From positions 1 through 51,747 of the forward strand of contig JAFAKN010000130.1 of assembly GCA_019235415.1 (NCBI GenBank): a stretch of 51,747 bases of DNA, in the 5' to 3' direction. This DNA is from Alphaproteobacteria bacterium. GTDB lineage: Bacteria; Pseudomonadota; Alphaproteobacteria; Reyranellales; Reyranellaceae. A program made the position numbers and the translations under genes. Shown here piece after piece: positions 24,313 through 33,589 of the stretch. A model generated the notes under the pieces. It made no database searches. It was not told the DNA's origin and worked only from the letters and a program-made list of their open reading frames with translations. How positions within the stretch are numbered: position 1 is the first letter of the stretch; every line of letters begins with the position of its first letter.

Positions 24313-25047
24313 ATGGCGCACGACCATGACCATGAGCACGACCATGACGGCGGCCATCCGGCCGCTCCCATGGTCGCCGAAGTGACCGATTTCGAGATTC
24401 TGGAGATCGCCGTCCGCGAGCTCGCAATCGAAAAGGGATTGTTCACTGTAGACGAGCATCGAAAATTCACCGAATGGGCGGAGTCGATCGGACCAGCTTC
24501 GGGCTCCCGCCTCGTCGCGAAGGCGTGGACCGATCCTGCGTTCAAGGCCCGCGTCCTGGCCGACGCCACCAAAGCCAGCCTGGAGGTCGGCATCGACTGG
24601 AGCCAGCCGACCGGCTTCGGCACACCGAGCGACTACACGGAATTCCGCGTCCTCGAAGACACGCCGACGCTCCATCATGTCATCGTCTGCACGCTCTGCT
24701 CGTGCTACCCGCGGCCGATGCTCGGCCACTCGCCCTATTGGTATCGATCGCCCAACTATCGCCGCCGGATCGTTCGTTGGCCGCGCCAGGTGCTTGCGGA
24801 GTTCGGACTGATCCTTCCTCCCGAGATCGAGATCCGGGTCGAGGACTCCAACCAGAAGTGCCGGTTCATGGTCCTTCCCCTGCGACCCGCCGGCACCGAG
24901 GGCTGGACGGAGCAGCAGCTTGCCGAAATCGTGACCCGCGACTGCATGATCGGCGTTGCCTTGCCGCGCGCCGACAGAAAGGCCGATGACGTTCGGCCGG
25001 TCCACGCGGCTCTTCGGCCGGTCCCTCACGAGGAGGCCGGCCGATGA
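24313..25047 (+). CDS. scnC: Thiocyanate hydrolase gamma subunit (Co-type catalytic subunit)
   Basis: 244 aa, the length of the Thiobacillus gamma subunit (about 243). The metal motif V-C-T-L-C-S-C-Y-P (C126, C129, S130, C131) is the cobalt-type claw in which two Cys are oxidised to sulfinic and sulfenic acids. The following GHSPYWYRSPNYRRRIVRWP and RVEDSNQKCRFMVLPLRPAG and TRDCMIGVALPRAD favour thiocyanate hydrolase over ordinary nitrile hydratase (inference from remembered family sequences). An unusual N-terminus, HDHDHEHDHDGGH, contains seven His in the first 15 residues and could bind or buffer Co/Ni. Its stop overlaps the next ATG. Confidence 0.88.
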   Translation: MAHDHDHEHDHDGGHPAAPMVAEVTDFEILEIAVRELAIEKGLFTVDEHRKFTEWAESIGPASGSRLVAKAWTDPAFKARVLADATKASLEVGIDWSQPTGFGTPSDYTEFRVLEDTPTLHHVIVCTLCSCYPRPMLGHSPYWYRSPNYRRRIVRWPRQVLAEFGLILPPEIEIRVEDSNQKCRFMVLPLRPAGTEGWTEQQLAEIVTRDCMIGVALPRADRKADDVRPVHAALRPVPHEEAGR

Positions 25048-25433
25048 GCTCAGCCGGCAACCCAAGCGAGGCCGACCCAAAGGCGACCGAGGCGCAGCGG
25101 CAAGACTTTCGCCGCGTTGCGTTGCTCGATGCCATGCGGCGCGAAGGAAGAGCATGGGCGGACATTGCCCCGCCCTGCGGCGTCGCGGATCCGGAGCCGC
25201 CGTGGAAGACGTGCCTCGACGCTACCTGTGAATGTCTCGATGCCGGCGGGGCTCTTCCCTCGCTCGACCGGCGCCTTGCCGAAGACGCGCTGGCCGAGGC
25301 AATGTACGGCGACGTCCCCAATCCGGAACGCCAGTTGCTGGCATTGGTCCATACCATGCTCAGTCGCGGCCTGATCGGGGAGGCGGAGCTCGCCCGCCGC
25401 GTGGGCATCGTTCGATCGCGGCTTGCCGCTTAG
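25044..25433 (+). CDS. Thiocyanate hydrolase/nitrile hydratase accessory (activator-like) protein
   Basis: 129 aa, ATG overlapping the scnC stop, so co-translated. The C-terminal half (LPSLDRRLAEDALAEAMYGD, QLLALVHTMLSRGLIGEAEL) resembles nitrile hydratase beta N-terminal/accessory sequences. The middle has four Cys (CGVADPEPPWKTC-DATCEC) that could pass metal. In Thiobacillus thioparus a small protein, P15K, encoded with scnBAC helps insert cobalt and load the gamma subunit; this is the likely equivalent by position and composition. Identity as P15K cannot be proved without alignment. Confidence 0.65.
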   Translation: MSSAGNPSEADPKATEAQRQDFRRVALLDAMRREGRAWADIAPPCGVADPEPPWKTCLDATCECLDAGGALPSLDRRLAEDALAEAMYGDVPNPERQLLALVHTMLSRGLIGEAELARRVGIVRSRLAA

Positions 25434-25476
25434 CGACACATTGCTCGAGCAGCTCCGGAAAAAGACGGAACGTGGC

Positions 25477-25893
25477 ATGACCGACCTGGTCGAGGAATTG
25501 CGCGCCGAGTGCCTGAAGACTCATGACTTCGCCGCGCGGCCCGAAGGCCCCACGGCAGAGGAGCTCGGCGTGTTGAAACAGGATGCGCGCTGGCGCGCCG
25601 CCGACGAGATCGAGAAGCTGCGCTGCGTCGCGGTCACCGACTGGCAGCCGATGAGCACCGCGCCCAAGGACCGGCGCCTGCTGCTCTACTGCCCCGGCCT
25701 CAGCGGCAACGTCGCACAGGAGGTCGTGGTCGGCATGTGGACGTTCGACGCCAACCGCCGTTCGTTCGGCTACTGGGTGAGCGACGTCGGCACCCTCGAC
25801 AACGGCTTCGCCGAGACCGGCCCGTGGATCGAGTACCCCGAGCTCAAGCCCGAACGCTGGGCCCCGCTGCTGGCCTGCCCGGTGAAGGCTTAG
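25477..25893 (+). CDS. Hypothetical protein with WQPMSTAPKD motif
   Basis: 138 aa from ATG 25477; the open frame extends upstream to 25423 but only with a TTG start overlapping the accessory gene. The N-terminus is helical and acidic; the C-terminal half (TDWQPMSTAPKDRRLLLYCP, then VVVGMWTFDANRRSFGYWV, and EYPELKPERWAPL) is a small beta-rich domain of the type often annotated as DUF551-like or phage-associated hypothetical, with repeated Trp. No catalytic residues are seen. It may be the last gene of the scn operon or independent; a palindromic repeat follows directly. Confidence 0.55.
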   Translation: MTDLVEELRAECLKTHDFAARPEGPTAEELGVLKQDARWRAADEIEKLRCVAVTDWQPMSTAPKDRRLLLYCPGLSGNVAQEVVVGMWTFDANRRSFGYWVSDVGTLDNGFAETGPWIEYPELKPERWAPLLACPVKA

Positions 25894-25904
25894 TCCCACC
25901 CTTC

Positions 25905-25973
25905 TGTCATCCCGAGCGCAGCGAGGGATCCTTAAGGCCGCAGGAAAGATCCCTCGCTTCGCTCGGGATGACA
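25905..25973. repeat. Dispersed palindromic repeat, copy 2
   Basis: Arms 25905-25930 and 25948-25973 (TGTCATCCCGAGCGCAGCG at the left) pair with one mismatch around a 17-nt spacer. It is the same family as 12066-12131, in the gap between a hypothetical gene and the ABC importer operon. Confidence 0.9.
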
Positions 25974-26071
25974 GCTGCGTCGTCCGCACCATCGATTGAC
26001 GGACTCTCACACCGCGGTCTAGCGTCGCCGCCAACGCTGCACCGGAAGAAACCGCAGCACGGGAGGATACG

Positions 26072-27958
26072 ATGCGCACCTGGCGGGCCATGGCGTTGTC
26101 GCTGCTGGCGATCTGCCTCGTCGTCGAGGCGCGGGCGCAGGGCCCGATCTCCAACCTGCCGCGCAAGGAAACGCTGATCGTCGAGAACCCGGAAGGCACC
26201 ATCAAGAACGCCGGCTGGTTCAACATCTGGGCGATCAATGCCGGCGGCCAGTCGACCGGCCTGCACCAGCTGGGCATGGACACCTTCTGGTACATCGACC
26301 CGCAGAAGGGCCTCGACGGGGTGTGGGACAACTCGCTCGCCGCCGAGAAGCCGATCTACAACGCCGACTTCACCGAGATGACGGTGAAGCTGCGCAAGGG
26401 CATCTTCTGGAGCGACGGCGTGGAGTTCACCGCCGACGACGTCGTCTACACCATCGAGACTCACATGAAGGCCAACGGCCTGCGCTGGAGCGCGCCGGTG
26501 CAGGTCAACGTCGCCCAAGTCTTGTCGCCCGATCCGCAGACCGTGGTCTTCAAGCTGAAGAAGCCCAACTCGCGCTTCCATGCGCTGTTCACCGTGCGCT
26601 GGAACGCGATGTGGATGATGCCCAAGCACGTCTTCGAGAAGGCTGGCGATCCCTTGAAGTTCGCCTTCGACCCGCCGGTGACGCTCGGGCCCTATACGCT
26701 GAATTCCTACGATCCCAATGGCAAATGGTTCATCTGGCAGAAGCGGCCGGACTGGCAGCGCACCTCGGTCGCGCGGTTCGGCGAGCCGGGACCCAAATAC
26801 GTCGCCTATATCGATCCCGGCCCGCCCGACAAGCGGGTGATCGCCCAGCTCAACCACGAGCTCGACATCATCCACGACACCTCGCCCGAGGGCATGTTCA
26901 CCATCGCCAAGCAGTCGCAGAGCTCGCACGGCTGGTTCAAGGGCTTCCCCTACGCCCATCCCGACCCGACCCTGCCGGCAGTGGTGTTCAACGACGAGCT
27001 CGACGTCTTCAAGAACCGCGACGTGCGCTGGGCGCTGGCGCTCTTGATCGACATCAAGGCGGTGTCGATGGCCTCCTATCGCGGTGCCGCGACCATTTCG
27101 GCGATCGGCGTGCCGCCGACCGGCGCCGGACCCGAGAATTACCACTCGCCGCTCGAGAGCTGGCTGCAAAGCTTCGAGCTCGACACCGGCAAGCAGAAAA
27201 TCAGGCCGTACGATCCGACCATCGGCAAGCAGATCGCCGACATGCTGCGGCCTTCGCTGAAGGACCAGATCCCAAGCGATCCCGCGACGATCGCCAAGTC
27301 TTTCGGCCGCGGCTGGTGGAAGCCCAATCCGCAGGCCGCCACCGAGCTGCTGGAGCGCGCCGGCTTCAGTAAGAAGGGCGACAAGTGGTTCCTGCCGGAC
27401 GGCAAGCCGTTCGCCATCAAGCTCACCGTCGAGGGCGAGGGCCGGCCGGTGATGACTCGCGCCGGCAGCATGATTGCCCAGCAATGGCGCCAGTTCGGCA
27501 TCGATGCCACGACGACGGTGGCGCAGGGCAGCATGTTCGATCGTCGCGCCGCCGGCGACTTCGAGGCGATGATCACCTGGAGCGTCGAGACCTGGGGCGG
27601 CCACCCCGACCTCTCGTTCTTCCTCGACAGCTGGCATTCGCAGTTCGTCGCCGCGCCGGGCAAGCCGCAACCGCCGCGCAACTGGCAGCGTTGGAGCAAT
27701 CCCGAGCTCGACAAGCTGATCGAGCAGATTCGCCAGACAGCGTTCGACGATCCCAAGGGCCTCGAGCTCGGCCGCGAGTACGTGAAGCTGGTGGTGCGCG
27801 AGATGCCGACCATCCCGCTGATGTCCTACAACGTGTTCACCGTCATGGACGACACCTACTGGACCGGCTACCCCAACGCCGAGACCGCGCCCTACACCGA
27901 CCCGGTGCCCAACTGGGCCAACACCAAGTACATGATGGTGAGGTTGAAGCCGCGGTGA
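26072..27958 (+). CDS. ABC transporter solute-binding protein, family 5 (Opp/Dpp type)
   Basis: 628 aa behind GGGAGGA. A signal peptide (MRTWRAMALSLLAICLVVEA, cut after RAQ or ARA) precedes a periplasmic SBP family 5 protein: NADFTEMTVKLRKGIFWSDG, VEFTADDVVYTIETHMKA, and GMNDDEL-like blocks, VRWALALLIDIKAVSM, and a C-terminal ENEMPTIPLMSYNVFTV-like part (VREMPTIPLMSYNV). At about 600 mature residues it is long for a dipeptide binder (about 510), a size common in family-5 proteins that bind oligosaccharides or large ligands. It opens an operon with two permeases, two ATPases and a GH51 enzyme, so an arabino-oligosaccharide ligand is likely (inference). Confidence 0.9.
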   Translation: MRTWRAMALSLLAICLVVEARAQGPISNLPRKETLIVENPEGTIKNAGWFNIWAINAGGQSTGLHQLGMDTFWYIDPQKGLDGVWDNSLAAEKPIYNADFTEMTVKLRKGIFWSDGVEFTADDVVYTIETHMKANGLRWSAPVQVNVAQVLSPDPQTVVFKLKKPNSRFHALFTVRWNAMWMMPKHVFEKAGDPLKFAFDPPVTLGPYTLNSYDPNGKWFIWQKRPDWQRTSVARFGEPGPKYVAYIDPGPPDKRVIAQLNHELDIIHDTSPEGMFTIAKQSQSSHGWFKGFPYAHPDPTLPAVVFNDELDVFKNRDVRWALALLIDIKAVSMASYRGAATISAIGVPPTGAGPENYHSPLESWLQSFELDTGKQKIRPYDPTIGKQIADMLRPSLKDQIPSDPATIAKSFGRGWWKPNPQAATELLERAGFSKKGDKWFLPDGKPFAIKLTVEGEGRPVMTRAGSMIAQQWRQFGIDATTTVAQGSMFDRRAAGDFEAMITWSVETWGGHPDLSFFLDSWHSQFVAAPGKPQPPRNWQRWSNPELDKLIEQIRQTAFDDPKGLELGREYVKLVVREMPTIPLMSYNVFTVMDDTYWTGYPNAETAPYTDPVPNWANTKYMMVRLKPR

Positions 27959-27982
27959 TGACCTCATTGCTGGAAGCGCGCC

Positions 27983-28120
27983 CTTCTCATTCTCCTCCCT
28001 ACGCGCAAGCGTGGGGAGGTGGTCCGAAGGACCGGAGGGGTCATGTACTTCGTCGAGCAGTCATGACCCCTCCGTCCGCTGCGCGGACACCTCCCCGCGC
28101 GTTCGCGCAGGGAGGAGAAG
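27983..28120. repeat. 138-bp imperfect nested palindrome between solute-binding and permease genes
   Basis: Outer arms contain CTCCTCCC (from 27991) and GGGAGGAG (to about 28118), and inner arms GGAGGGGTCATG (28034-28045) and CATGACCCCTCC (28061-28072), with intermediate GGGGAGGT-GGTCCG and CGGACACCTCCCC pairs. It forms a long interrupted hairpin inside the operon, between the binding-protein and permease reading frames. It may lower downstream expression relative to the binding protein, a common arrangement in ABC operons. Confidence 0.8.
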
Positions 28121-28139
28121 AAGTCGCGCGCTTGCGGCG

Positions 28140-29144
28140 ATGAAAACCTATCCCACCTATATCCTCACCCGGCTCGGCCAGTTCGTCCTCGTCGTCTTCA
28201 TCGGCATCAACATCGCCTTCATCGTCACGCATTCGACGCCGATCGACCCGGTCGAGCAGTCGATCGCCGCGGCGACGCAGTACGGCAGCACGAGCCCCGA
28301 GGCGATTGCCCTGATGCGCCAGTCGCTCAAGGAGCTGTATGGCCTGCAAGGCGGACTCGCCGACCAATACTTCGCGTTCTGGCGGCGCATCCTCCTGGGC
28401 GACTTCGGCCCCTCCCTGTCCGCCTTCCCGACGCCGGTGTCGGTGCTGGTCGGCCGCGCACTGCCGTGGACCGCCGGCCTGCTGCTCTCCTCGACCCTGC
28501 TCACCTGGGTGCTGGGCAACCTTTTGGGCGGCCTGGCCGGCTACTACCGGCAAAGCCGTGCGCTACGCTTTGCCGGCATCCTGGCGATGGCCTTCCATCC
28601 CATTCCCTACTACGTCGTGGCCTTCGTGCTTTTGATCGTGTTCGGCTACCTGTGGCCGATCCTGCCGCTGAGCGGCGGCTATGGCATGAACATGACCCGC
28701 GCGCTCAGCTGGGGCTTCATCGGCAGCGTCGCGCTGCATTCCATCCTGCCCGTCCTGTCGCTGGCGCTGGTCGGGCTGGGCGGCTGGTTCATGGGCATGC
28801 GCTCGCTGGTCTCCAACATCGTCACCGAGGACTATGTCGCCTACGCCGAGCTGGGCGGCGTGAAGCGCAGCCGCATTCTCGCCTCCTACGTCATGCGTAA
28901 CGCGCTCGTGCCGCAGGTCACCGGGCTCGCCATGTCGCTCGGCGCCATCTTCAACGGCGCCATCATCACCGAGCAGGTGTTCGGCTATCCCGGCGTCGGC
29001 ACCCTGCTCGTCTCGGCCGTCTATGCCGGCGACTACAGCCTGGTGCTGGGCATCACCACGGTGTCGATCGTCGCCGTCTCGCTTGCCGTGCTGCTGATCG
29101 ATCTCTGCTACCCCCTGATCGATCCCCGCGTCAGGGCCCGTTGA
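28140..29144 (+). CDS. ABC transporter permease, DppB/OppB type
   Basis: 334 aa from ATG 28140 ([20 protein letters not shown]). About six membrane segments; the EAA loop is visible as [20 protein letters not shown] then [19 protein letters not shown]. The C-terminus [20 protein letters not shown] then [14 protein letters not shown] is typical of the DppB family. The ORF extends upstream into the repeat region without a start context. It forms the inner-membrane channel with the next gene. Confidence 0.92.
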   Translation: MKTYPTYILTRLGQFVLVVFIGINIAFIVTHSTPIDPVEQSIAAATQYGSTSPEAIALMRQSLKELYGLQGGLADQYFAFWRRILLGDFGPSLSAFPTPVSVLVGRALPWTAGLLLSSTLLTWVLGNLLGGLAGYYRQSRALRFAGILAMAFHPIPYYVVAFVLLIVFGYLWPILPLSGGYGMNMTRALSWGFIGSVALHSILPVLSLALVGLGGWFMGMRSLVSNIVTEDYVAYAELGGVKRSRILASYVMRNALVPQVTGLAMSLGAIFNGAIITEQVFGYPGVGTLLVSAVYAGDYSLVLGITTVSIVAVSLAVLLIDLCYPLIDPRVRAR

Positions 29145-29149
29145 CGAAA

Positions 29150-30007
29150 ATGGGCCGCACGCTGCTCGACCTGTTGCGCTTCAACCGCCAGTTCGCGTCG
29201 GGCGCGGCGTTGCTGCTGATCGTGGCGGCGTACGCCTGCCTGTCGTTCTTCTCGCCCTACGCGCCCAACGACACCTATGTCGCCCCGCCCGACGTGCCGC
29301 CCGATTGGACCTATCTCATGGGCACCACGTCGCGCGGCCAGGACCTGTTCTGGCTGCTCTCCTTCGCCATCCGCAACACCCTCGCCTTCGGCCTCGCCGT
29401 CGCCGTGCTGAGCCGGCTGCTGGCGCTGGCGATCGGCCTGGTCGCGGGCTACAGCGGCGGGCTTTTGGACCGCGCTCTGATGTCGCTCAACGACACCTTC
29501 ATCGTCATTCCGTTGTTCCCGATCCTGGTGCTGTTCTACTTCGTGATGCGCGACCGCATGTCGTGGGGCCTGCTGGCGCTGATGATGGCTTGCCTCGGCT
29601 GGGCCTACGACGCGCGGCTGATCCGCTCGGTGGCGATGAGCCTGCGCCATCGCGAGTTCACCGAGACCGGCATCTTCTCCGGCATGAGCATGCGCCAGAT
29701 CCTGGTCGAGGAGCACCTGCCCTACGTGCTGCCCATCGTGTTCTCGACCACCATGAACAACATCAACTGGTCTATCGGGCTCGAGGTCACGCTCTCGGTG
29801 CTGGGCTTCACCGACATCAACACGCCGACCATCGGCGTCTTGCTCTACTGGGCCAACCAGCACACCGCGCTGGTCTCGGGCATCTGGTGGTGGATCTTCT
29901 TTCCCGTGCTGCTGGTGGTCATGACCTTCATCGGCCTCTTCCTGCTGGCGGTGTCGATGAACGAGTACATCGACCCGCGCAGCCGGCTCGGCCGCCGCGC
30001 GCCATGA
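29150..30007 (+). CDS. ABC transporter permease, DppC/OppC type
   Basis: 285 aa from ATG 29150; a TTG at 29141 overlapping the previous stop (TTGA) is an alternative. N-terminal membrane helix ([20 protein letters not shown]) followed by [20 protein letters not shown], the typical DppC transition, and about five more membrane segments. The EAA loop is [20 protein letters not shown] then [15 protein letters not shown]. The C-terminal [15 protein letters not shown] is standard. Its stop overlaps the ATG of the first ATPase gene. Confidence 0.92.
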   Translation: MGRTLLDLLRFNRQFASGAALLLIVAAYACLSFFSPYAPNDTYVAPPDVPPDWTYLMGTTSRGQDLFWLLSFAIRNTLAFGLAVAVLSRLLALAIGLVAGYSGGLLDRALMSLNDTFIVIPLFPILVLFYFVMRDRMSWGLLALMMACLGWAYDARLIRSVAMSLRHREFTETGIFSGMSMRQILVEEHLPYVLPIVFSTTMNNINWSIGLEVTLSVLGFTDINTPTIGVLLYWANQHTALVSGIWWWIFFPVLLVVMTFIGLFLLAVSMNEYIDPRSRLGRRAP

Positions 30008-31011
30008 CCAGCCCCGTCCTGGCGGTGTCGGACCTGCGCGCCTACTACCGGACGAGCGCCTTCGGCGTGCAGCGCGAGGTGCGCGCCGTCGACGATGTCA
30101 GCCTCGCCATCCAGCCCGGCGAGATATACGGCCTGGCGGGCGAATCGAGCAGCGGCAAGACCACGCTGATCAAGACCATCGCCAACGCCATCCAGCCGCC
30201 CCTGCAGGTGCTGGCGGGCTCGGTGCTGTTCGACTTCGCCGGCCAGCGGTTCGACATCCATGCGCTCAGGCCGCGCGAGCTGGCGGCGATTCGCTGGAAG
30301 CATCTCTCCTATATCATGCAAGGCTCGATGAACGTGCTGAACCCGGTGCGCCGCGTGCGGCAGACGTTCGTCGACTTCGCCTTCCGCCACATCGGCCGGC
30401 CGTTGCCCGAGTTCCTCGACGTTGTCCGCCAGCACCTCCAGCGCCTGCATCTCGAGCCGCAGGTGCTCGAGGCCTATCCGCACCAGCTGTCCGGCGGGAT
30501 GCGCCAGCGCGTCACGATTGCCCTCGCCACGGTCTGCCGGCCGCAGTTCATCATTGCCGACGAGCCGACGACGGCGCTCGATGTCGTGGTGCAGAAGGGC
30601 GTGCTCGGCATGATCCACGAGGTGCAGCGGGCGCTGGGCTCGTCGATCCTGTTCGTCACCCACGACATGGCGGTGCACGCCAATCTGAGCGATCGGCTGG
30701 GCATCATGTATGCCGGCCGAATCGTCGAGGAAGGCCGCACCGCCGACGTCTTCCGCGCGCCGCGCCACCCCTACACCACGCACCTGATCGGGAGCCTGCC
30801 GCATCTCGGCGATGCGGCGCCCAAGCAGGGCTTGCCTGGCGCGCCGCCCAACCTCGCCGATCCACCGCCGGGCTGCCGCTTCCATCCACGCTGCCCGCGT
30901 GCCTCGGACCTCTGCCGCCGCGACGTTCCCGCCCTCGAAACCGACGCGTCGGGCCATCGCGTCGCCTGTTTCCATCCCGCAACCGAGAGCGTCGCCGAGA
31001 GCATCTCATGA
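30004..31011 (+). CDS. ABC transporter ATP-binding protein, DppD/OppD type
   Basis: 335 aa, ATG overlapping the permease stop. Walker A reads GESSSGKTT (46-54; GESGSGKS is the usual form), the signature is LSGGMRQR, Walker [13 protein letters not shown] and H-loop VTHDMAV. The C-terminal oligopeptide-transporter domain is present ([15 protein letters not shown], with the Cys pattern that in some family members binds a 4Fe-4S cluster). It energises transport together with the next gene. Q-loop region reads [10 protein letters not shown]. Confidence 0.93.
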   Translation: MTSPVLAVSDLRAYYRTSAFGVQREVRAVDDVSLAIQPGEIYGLAGESSSGKTTLIKTIANAIQPPLQVLAGSVLFDFAGQRFDIHALRPRELAAIRWKHLSYIMQGSMNVLNPVRRVRQTFVDFAFRHIGRPLPEFLDVVRQHLQRLHLEPQVLEAYPHQLSGGMRQRVTIALATVCRPQFIIADEPTTALDVVVQKGVLGMIHEVQRALGSSILFVTHDMAVHANLSDRLGIMYAGRIVEEGRTADVFRAPRHPYTTHLIGSLPHLGDAAPKQGLPGAPPNLADPPPGCRFHPRCPRASDLCRRDVPALETDASGHRVACFHPATESVAESIS

Positions 31012-31874
31012 GCACAGCGCTGCTCGAGGTCGACGGCGTATCGCGGATCTATTCCCGAGGCAGCCTTCTATCTCGTCGTCAGTTCGCGGCCGTCGACCGG
31101 GTGAGCTTCGGCCTCGACGCCGACCGCGCGGAGATCTTCACCGTCGTGGGCGAATCGGGCAGCGGCAAGACGACGCTCGCGCGCATGATCCTGGGCATGG
31201 TGGCACCGACCGCCGGCGCCATCCGCTTCAAGGGCCGCGACGTCTCCCACATCCGTGGCCGCCGCGCCCGCCTGGACTTCATGAAAGAGGTCCAGCCGGT
31301 CTTCCAGAATCCTTTCGAGGCCTTCAACCCGATGAAGCGCGTCGACCGCTACCTGTTCGCGACGGCGCGGCGCATGGCAGGCCTCGGCGAAACGGCAGCG
31401 ATCGCCGATGCCGCCGACGTCGCGTTGAAAAGCGTCGGCCTGTCGCTTGCCGAGGTGCGTGGCCGCTTTCCGCACGAGCTGTCCGGTGGCCAGCTGCAGC
31501 GCGTGGCGATCGCCCGCGCCTTGATCTCGCGGCCCGCCCTGCTGGTCGCCGACGAGCCGGTGTCGATGATCGACGCCTCGCTGCGGGCGGCCATCGTCAA
31601 CCTGCTGCGCGATCTGCGCGATCGGCTCGGCGTGTCGATCATCTACATCACGCACGATCTCGCCACCGCCTACTACATCAGCGACCGCCTGCTGATCATG
31701 CGGCGCGGCGAGGCGGTCGAGACGGGCGAGGCACGTGCCGTGCTCGACCGGCCGCAGCATCCCTACTCGCAGCTTCTAAAAGCCTCCGTGCTACCCCCTG
31801 ACGTGCCCAGCGAACCGGGCGGGCGGCTCAGGGCCGATCCGATCATTCCCCAAGGAGCGTCAAGCCATGCGTAA
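31008..31874 (+). CDS. ABC transporter ATP-binding protein, DppF/OppF type
   Basis: 288 aa, ATG overlapping the previous stop by 4 nt. Walker [11 protein letters not shown]-loop [10 protein letters not shown], signature LSGGQLQR, Walker [13 protein letters not shown] and H-loop THDLATA. It is shorter than many DppF (about 325 aa) and lacks the Cys-rich C-terminal extension present in its partner. Its last codons overlap the GH51 gene start by 8 nt, tying hydrolase and transporter expression together. Confidence 0.92.
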   Translation: MSTALLEVDGVSRIYSRGSLLSRRQFAAVDRVSFGLDADRAEIFTVVGESGSGKTTLARMILGMVAPTAGAIRFKGRDVSHIRGRRARLDFMKEVQPVFQNPFEAFNPMKRVDRYLFATARRMAGLGETAAIADAADVALKSVGLSLAEVRGRFPHELSGGQLQRVAIARALISRPALLVADEPVSMIDASLRAAIVNLLRDLRDRLGVSIIYITHDLATAYYISDRLLIMRRGEAVETGEARAVLDRPQHPYSQLLKASVLPPDVPSEPGGRLRADPIIPQGASSHA

Positions 31875-33414
31875 CGTCGAGGTCCGCCTGCATCGCGATT
31901 TTGCCATCGGCACGACGCATCCCCGGCTATTCGGCGCCTTCCTGGAACATCTCGGACGCTGCATCTACGGCGGCATCTTCGAGCCCGGCCATCCCACCGC
32001 CGATGCCAAGGGCTTCCGCCAGGACGTGCTGGGGCTGGTGCGCGAGCTTGGCCCCACCATCATGCGCTATCCCGGCGGCAACTTCGTCTCGGGCTACAAC
32101 TGGGAGGATGGAGTCGGGCCGGCAGCCCAGCGCCCGCGCCGCCTCGACCTCGCCTGGATGTCGACCGAGACCAACCAGTTCGGCACCAACGAGTTCATCG
32201 ACTGGTGTCGGCTGGCCGGCATCGAGCCCATGCTGGCGGTCAATCTCGGCACGCGCGGCGCTGACGCCGCCCGCAATTTCGTCGAGTACTGCAATCATTC
32301 CGGCGGCACGGCGCTGTCCGACCTGCGACGCGCGCACGGCTGGGAGCAGCCGCACGGCGTGAAATTCTGGTGCCTGGGCAACGAGATGGACGGCCCCTGG
32401 CAGATCGAGGCCAAGACCGCCGAGGCCTACGGCCGCGTCGCGTGCGAGGCCGCCAAGGTCATGAAATGGGTCGATCGCGGCCTCGAGCTGGCTGCCTGCG
32501 GCTCGTCCGGCCGGCGCATGCGCACCTTCGGCCAGTGGGAAGAGACCGTGCTCGAGCACACCTTCGACCACGTCGAGTACATCTCGCTGCACACCTATCT
32601 CAACAACTACGACGCCGACACGCCGGCCTTCCTCGCGAGCTGCGATTTGATGGACAGCTTCATCGAGGAGGTGGTGGCCATCGCCGATTCAGTTGCCGCG
32701 CGCCGCCGCTCGGCCAAGCGCATCATGCTGAGCTTCGACGAATGGAACGTGTGGTACCGCACCCGCCGCGACCGCCGCTCACGGATCAAGCAAGGCTGGC
32801 CGGCGGCGCCGCCGATCCTCGAGGAGGTCTACACTGTCGAGGATGCGCTCGCCTTCGGCGGCATGTGCATCTCGCTGTTGAATCACGCCGACCGCGTGAC
32901 CGTGGCCTGCCTTGCCCAGCTCGTCAACGTGATCGCGCCGATCATGACCGAGACCGGCGGCCCGGCCTGGCGCCAGACGATCTTCTGGCCGTTCCTGCAT
33001 TTCAGCCGCCTGGGCCGCGGCCGCGTGCTCCGCACCCAGGTCGACAGCCCGACCTACGCGGCGCGCTACAACGATCCCAACGGGCCGATCGACGAGTACT
33101 TCGCGCTGCCCGCGGTGCCTTATCTCAAGCTCGCCGCCGTGCACGACGAGCAGGAAGGGCTTCTGACCCTGTTCGCGCTGAACCGCAGCCTGAACGAGAC
33201 CTTTCCGCTCGCTGTGCGCCTGGGCGGCTTCGACAAGCTGGCGCTGAAGCAGGCCCAGCAGCTTTGCGACCCCGACCTCTCGGCAGCCAACACCAAGCAC
33301 CAGCCCGACCGGGTGCGGCCCGCGTCCCTGCCGGCCGTGAAGGTCGCGGGCGACCGGCTGGAAGCGAGCCTCGCGCCGGCCTCATGGAACGTGATCCAGC
33401 TCAGCCTGGCGTGA
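31867..33414 (+). CDS. abfA: GH51 alpha-L-arabinofuranosidase
   Basis: 515 aa behind AAGGAG. GH51 hallmarks: GAFLEHLGRCIYGGIFEPGH, IMRYPGGNFVSGYNWEDGVG, acid/base E173 in GNEMDGPW, and nucleophile E292 in LSFDEWNVWY. The C-terminal beta domain is complete. No signal peptide, so it acts in the cytoplasm and removes arabinofuranosyl groups from imported oligosaccharides. Translational overlap with the ATPase gene strongly implies that the ABC importer feeds it. No other pentose-catabolism genes are next to it, so arabinose use must depend on genes elsewhere. Confidence 0.94.
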   Translation: MRNVEVRLHRDFAIGTTHPRLFGAFLEHLGRCIYGGIFEPGHPTADAKGFRQDVLGLVRELGPTIMRYPGGNFVSGYNWEDGVGPAAQRPRRLDLAWMSTETNQFGTNEFIDWCRLAGIEPMLAVNLGTRGADAARNFVEYCNHSGGTALSDLRRAHGWEQPHGVKFWCLGNEMDGPWQIEAKTAEAYGRVACEAAKVMKWVDRGLELAACGSSGRRMRTFGQWEETVLEHTFDHVEYISLHTYLNNYDADTPAFLASCDLMDSFIEEVVAIADSVAARRRSAKRIMLSFDEWNVWYRTRRDRRSRIKQGWPAAPPILEEVYTVEDALAFGGMCISLLNHADRVTVACLAQLVNVIAPIMTETGGPAWRQTIFWPFLHFSRLGRGRVLRTQVDSPTYAARYNDPNGPIDEYFALPAVPYLKLAAVHDEQEGLLTLFALNRSLNETFPLAVRLGGFDKLALKQAQQLCDPDLSAANTKHQPDRVRPASLPAVKVAGDRLEASLAPASWNVIQLSLA

Positions 33415-33589
33415 GCTGCCGCTGCGCCGAATCGCGGGCGCGCTCCGCCCGCTGGGCATCCGCCCGCACTCGGCATTCTGTGGCAACCGTCACAGCCGAT
33501 CCTGGCGACCGCTGTCATTCTCCTTGTCTCCTTGTGGTCACGCGCGCGAACGCGCCATCCTGCGATGAGAACGAACCCGGGTGGGCATC

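Noticed and set aside
23556-25047. Ordinary nitrile hydratase
   Set aside because: A normal nitrile hydratase has one full-length beta subunit; here it is split into two genes and the gamma-type sequence fits thiocyanate hydrolase better.
25907-27967. 686-codon minus-strand frame opposite the ABC binding protein
   Set aside because: Mirror frame of a clear signal-peptide-bearing family 5 binding protein; low-complexity composition.
29305-31011. Single 568-codon plus-strand gene including the first ATPase
   Set aside because: The first about 230 codons are a shadow of the DppC-type permease; the ATPase proper starts at the overlapping ATG 30004 with an intact N-terminus.
30004-31874. Dipeptide importer (peptide uptake) as the sole role of the ABC operon
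   Set aside because: Translational overlap with a cytoplasmic GH51 glycosidase makes an oligosaccharide substrate more likely, though ligand is unproved.
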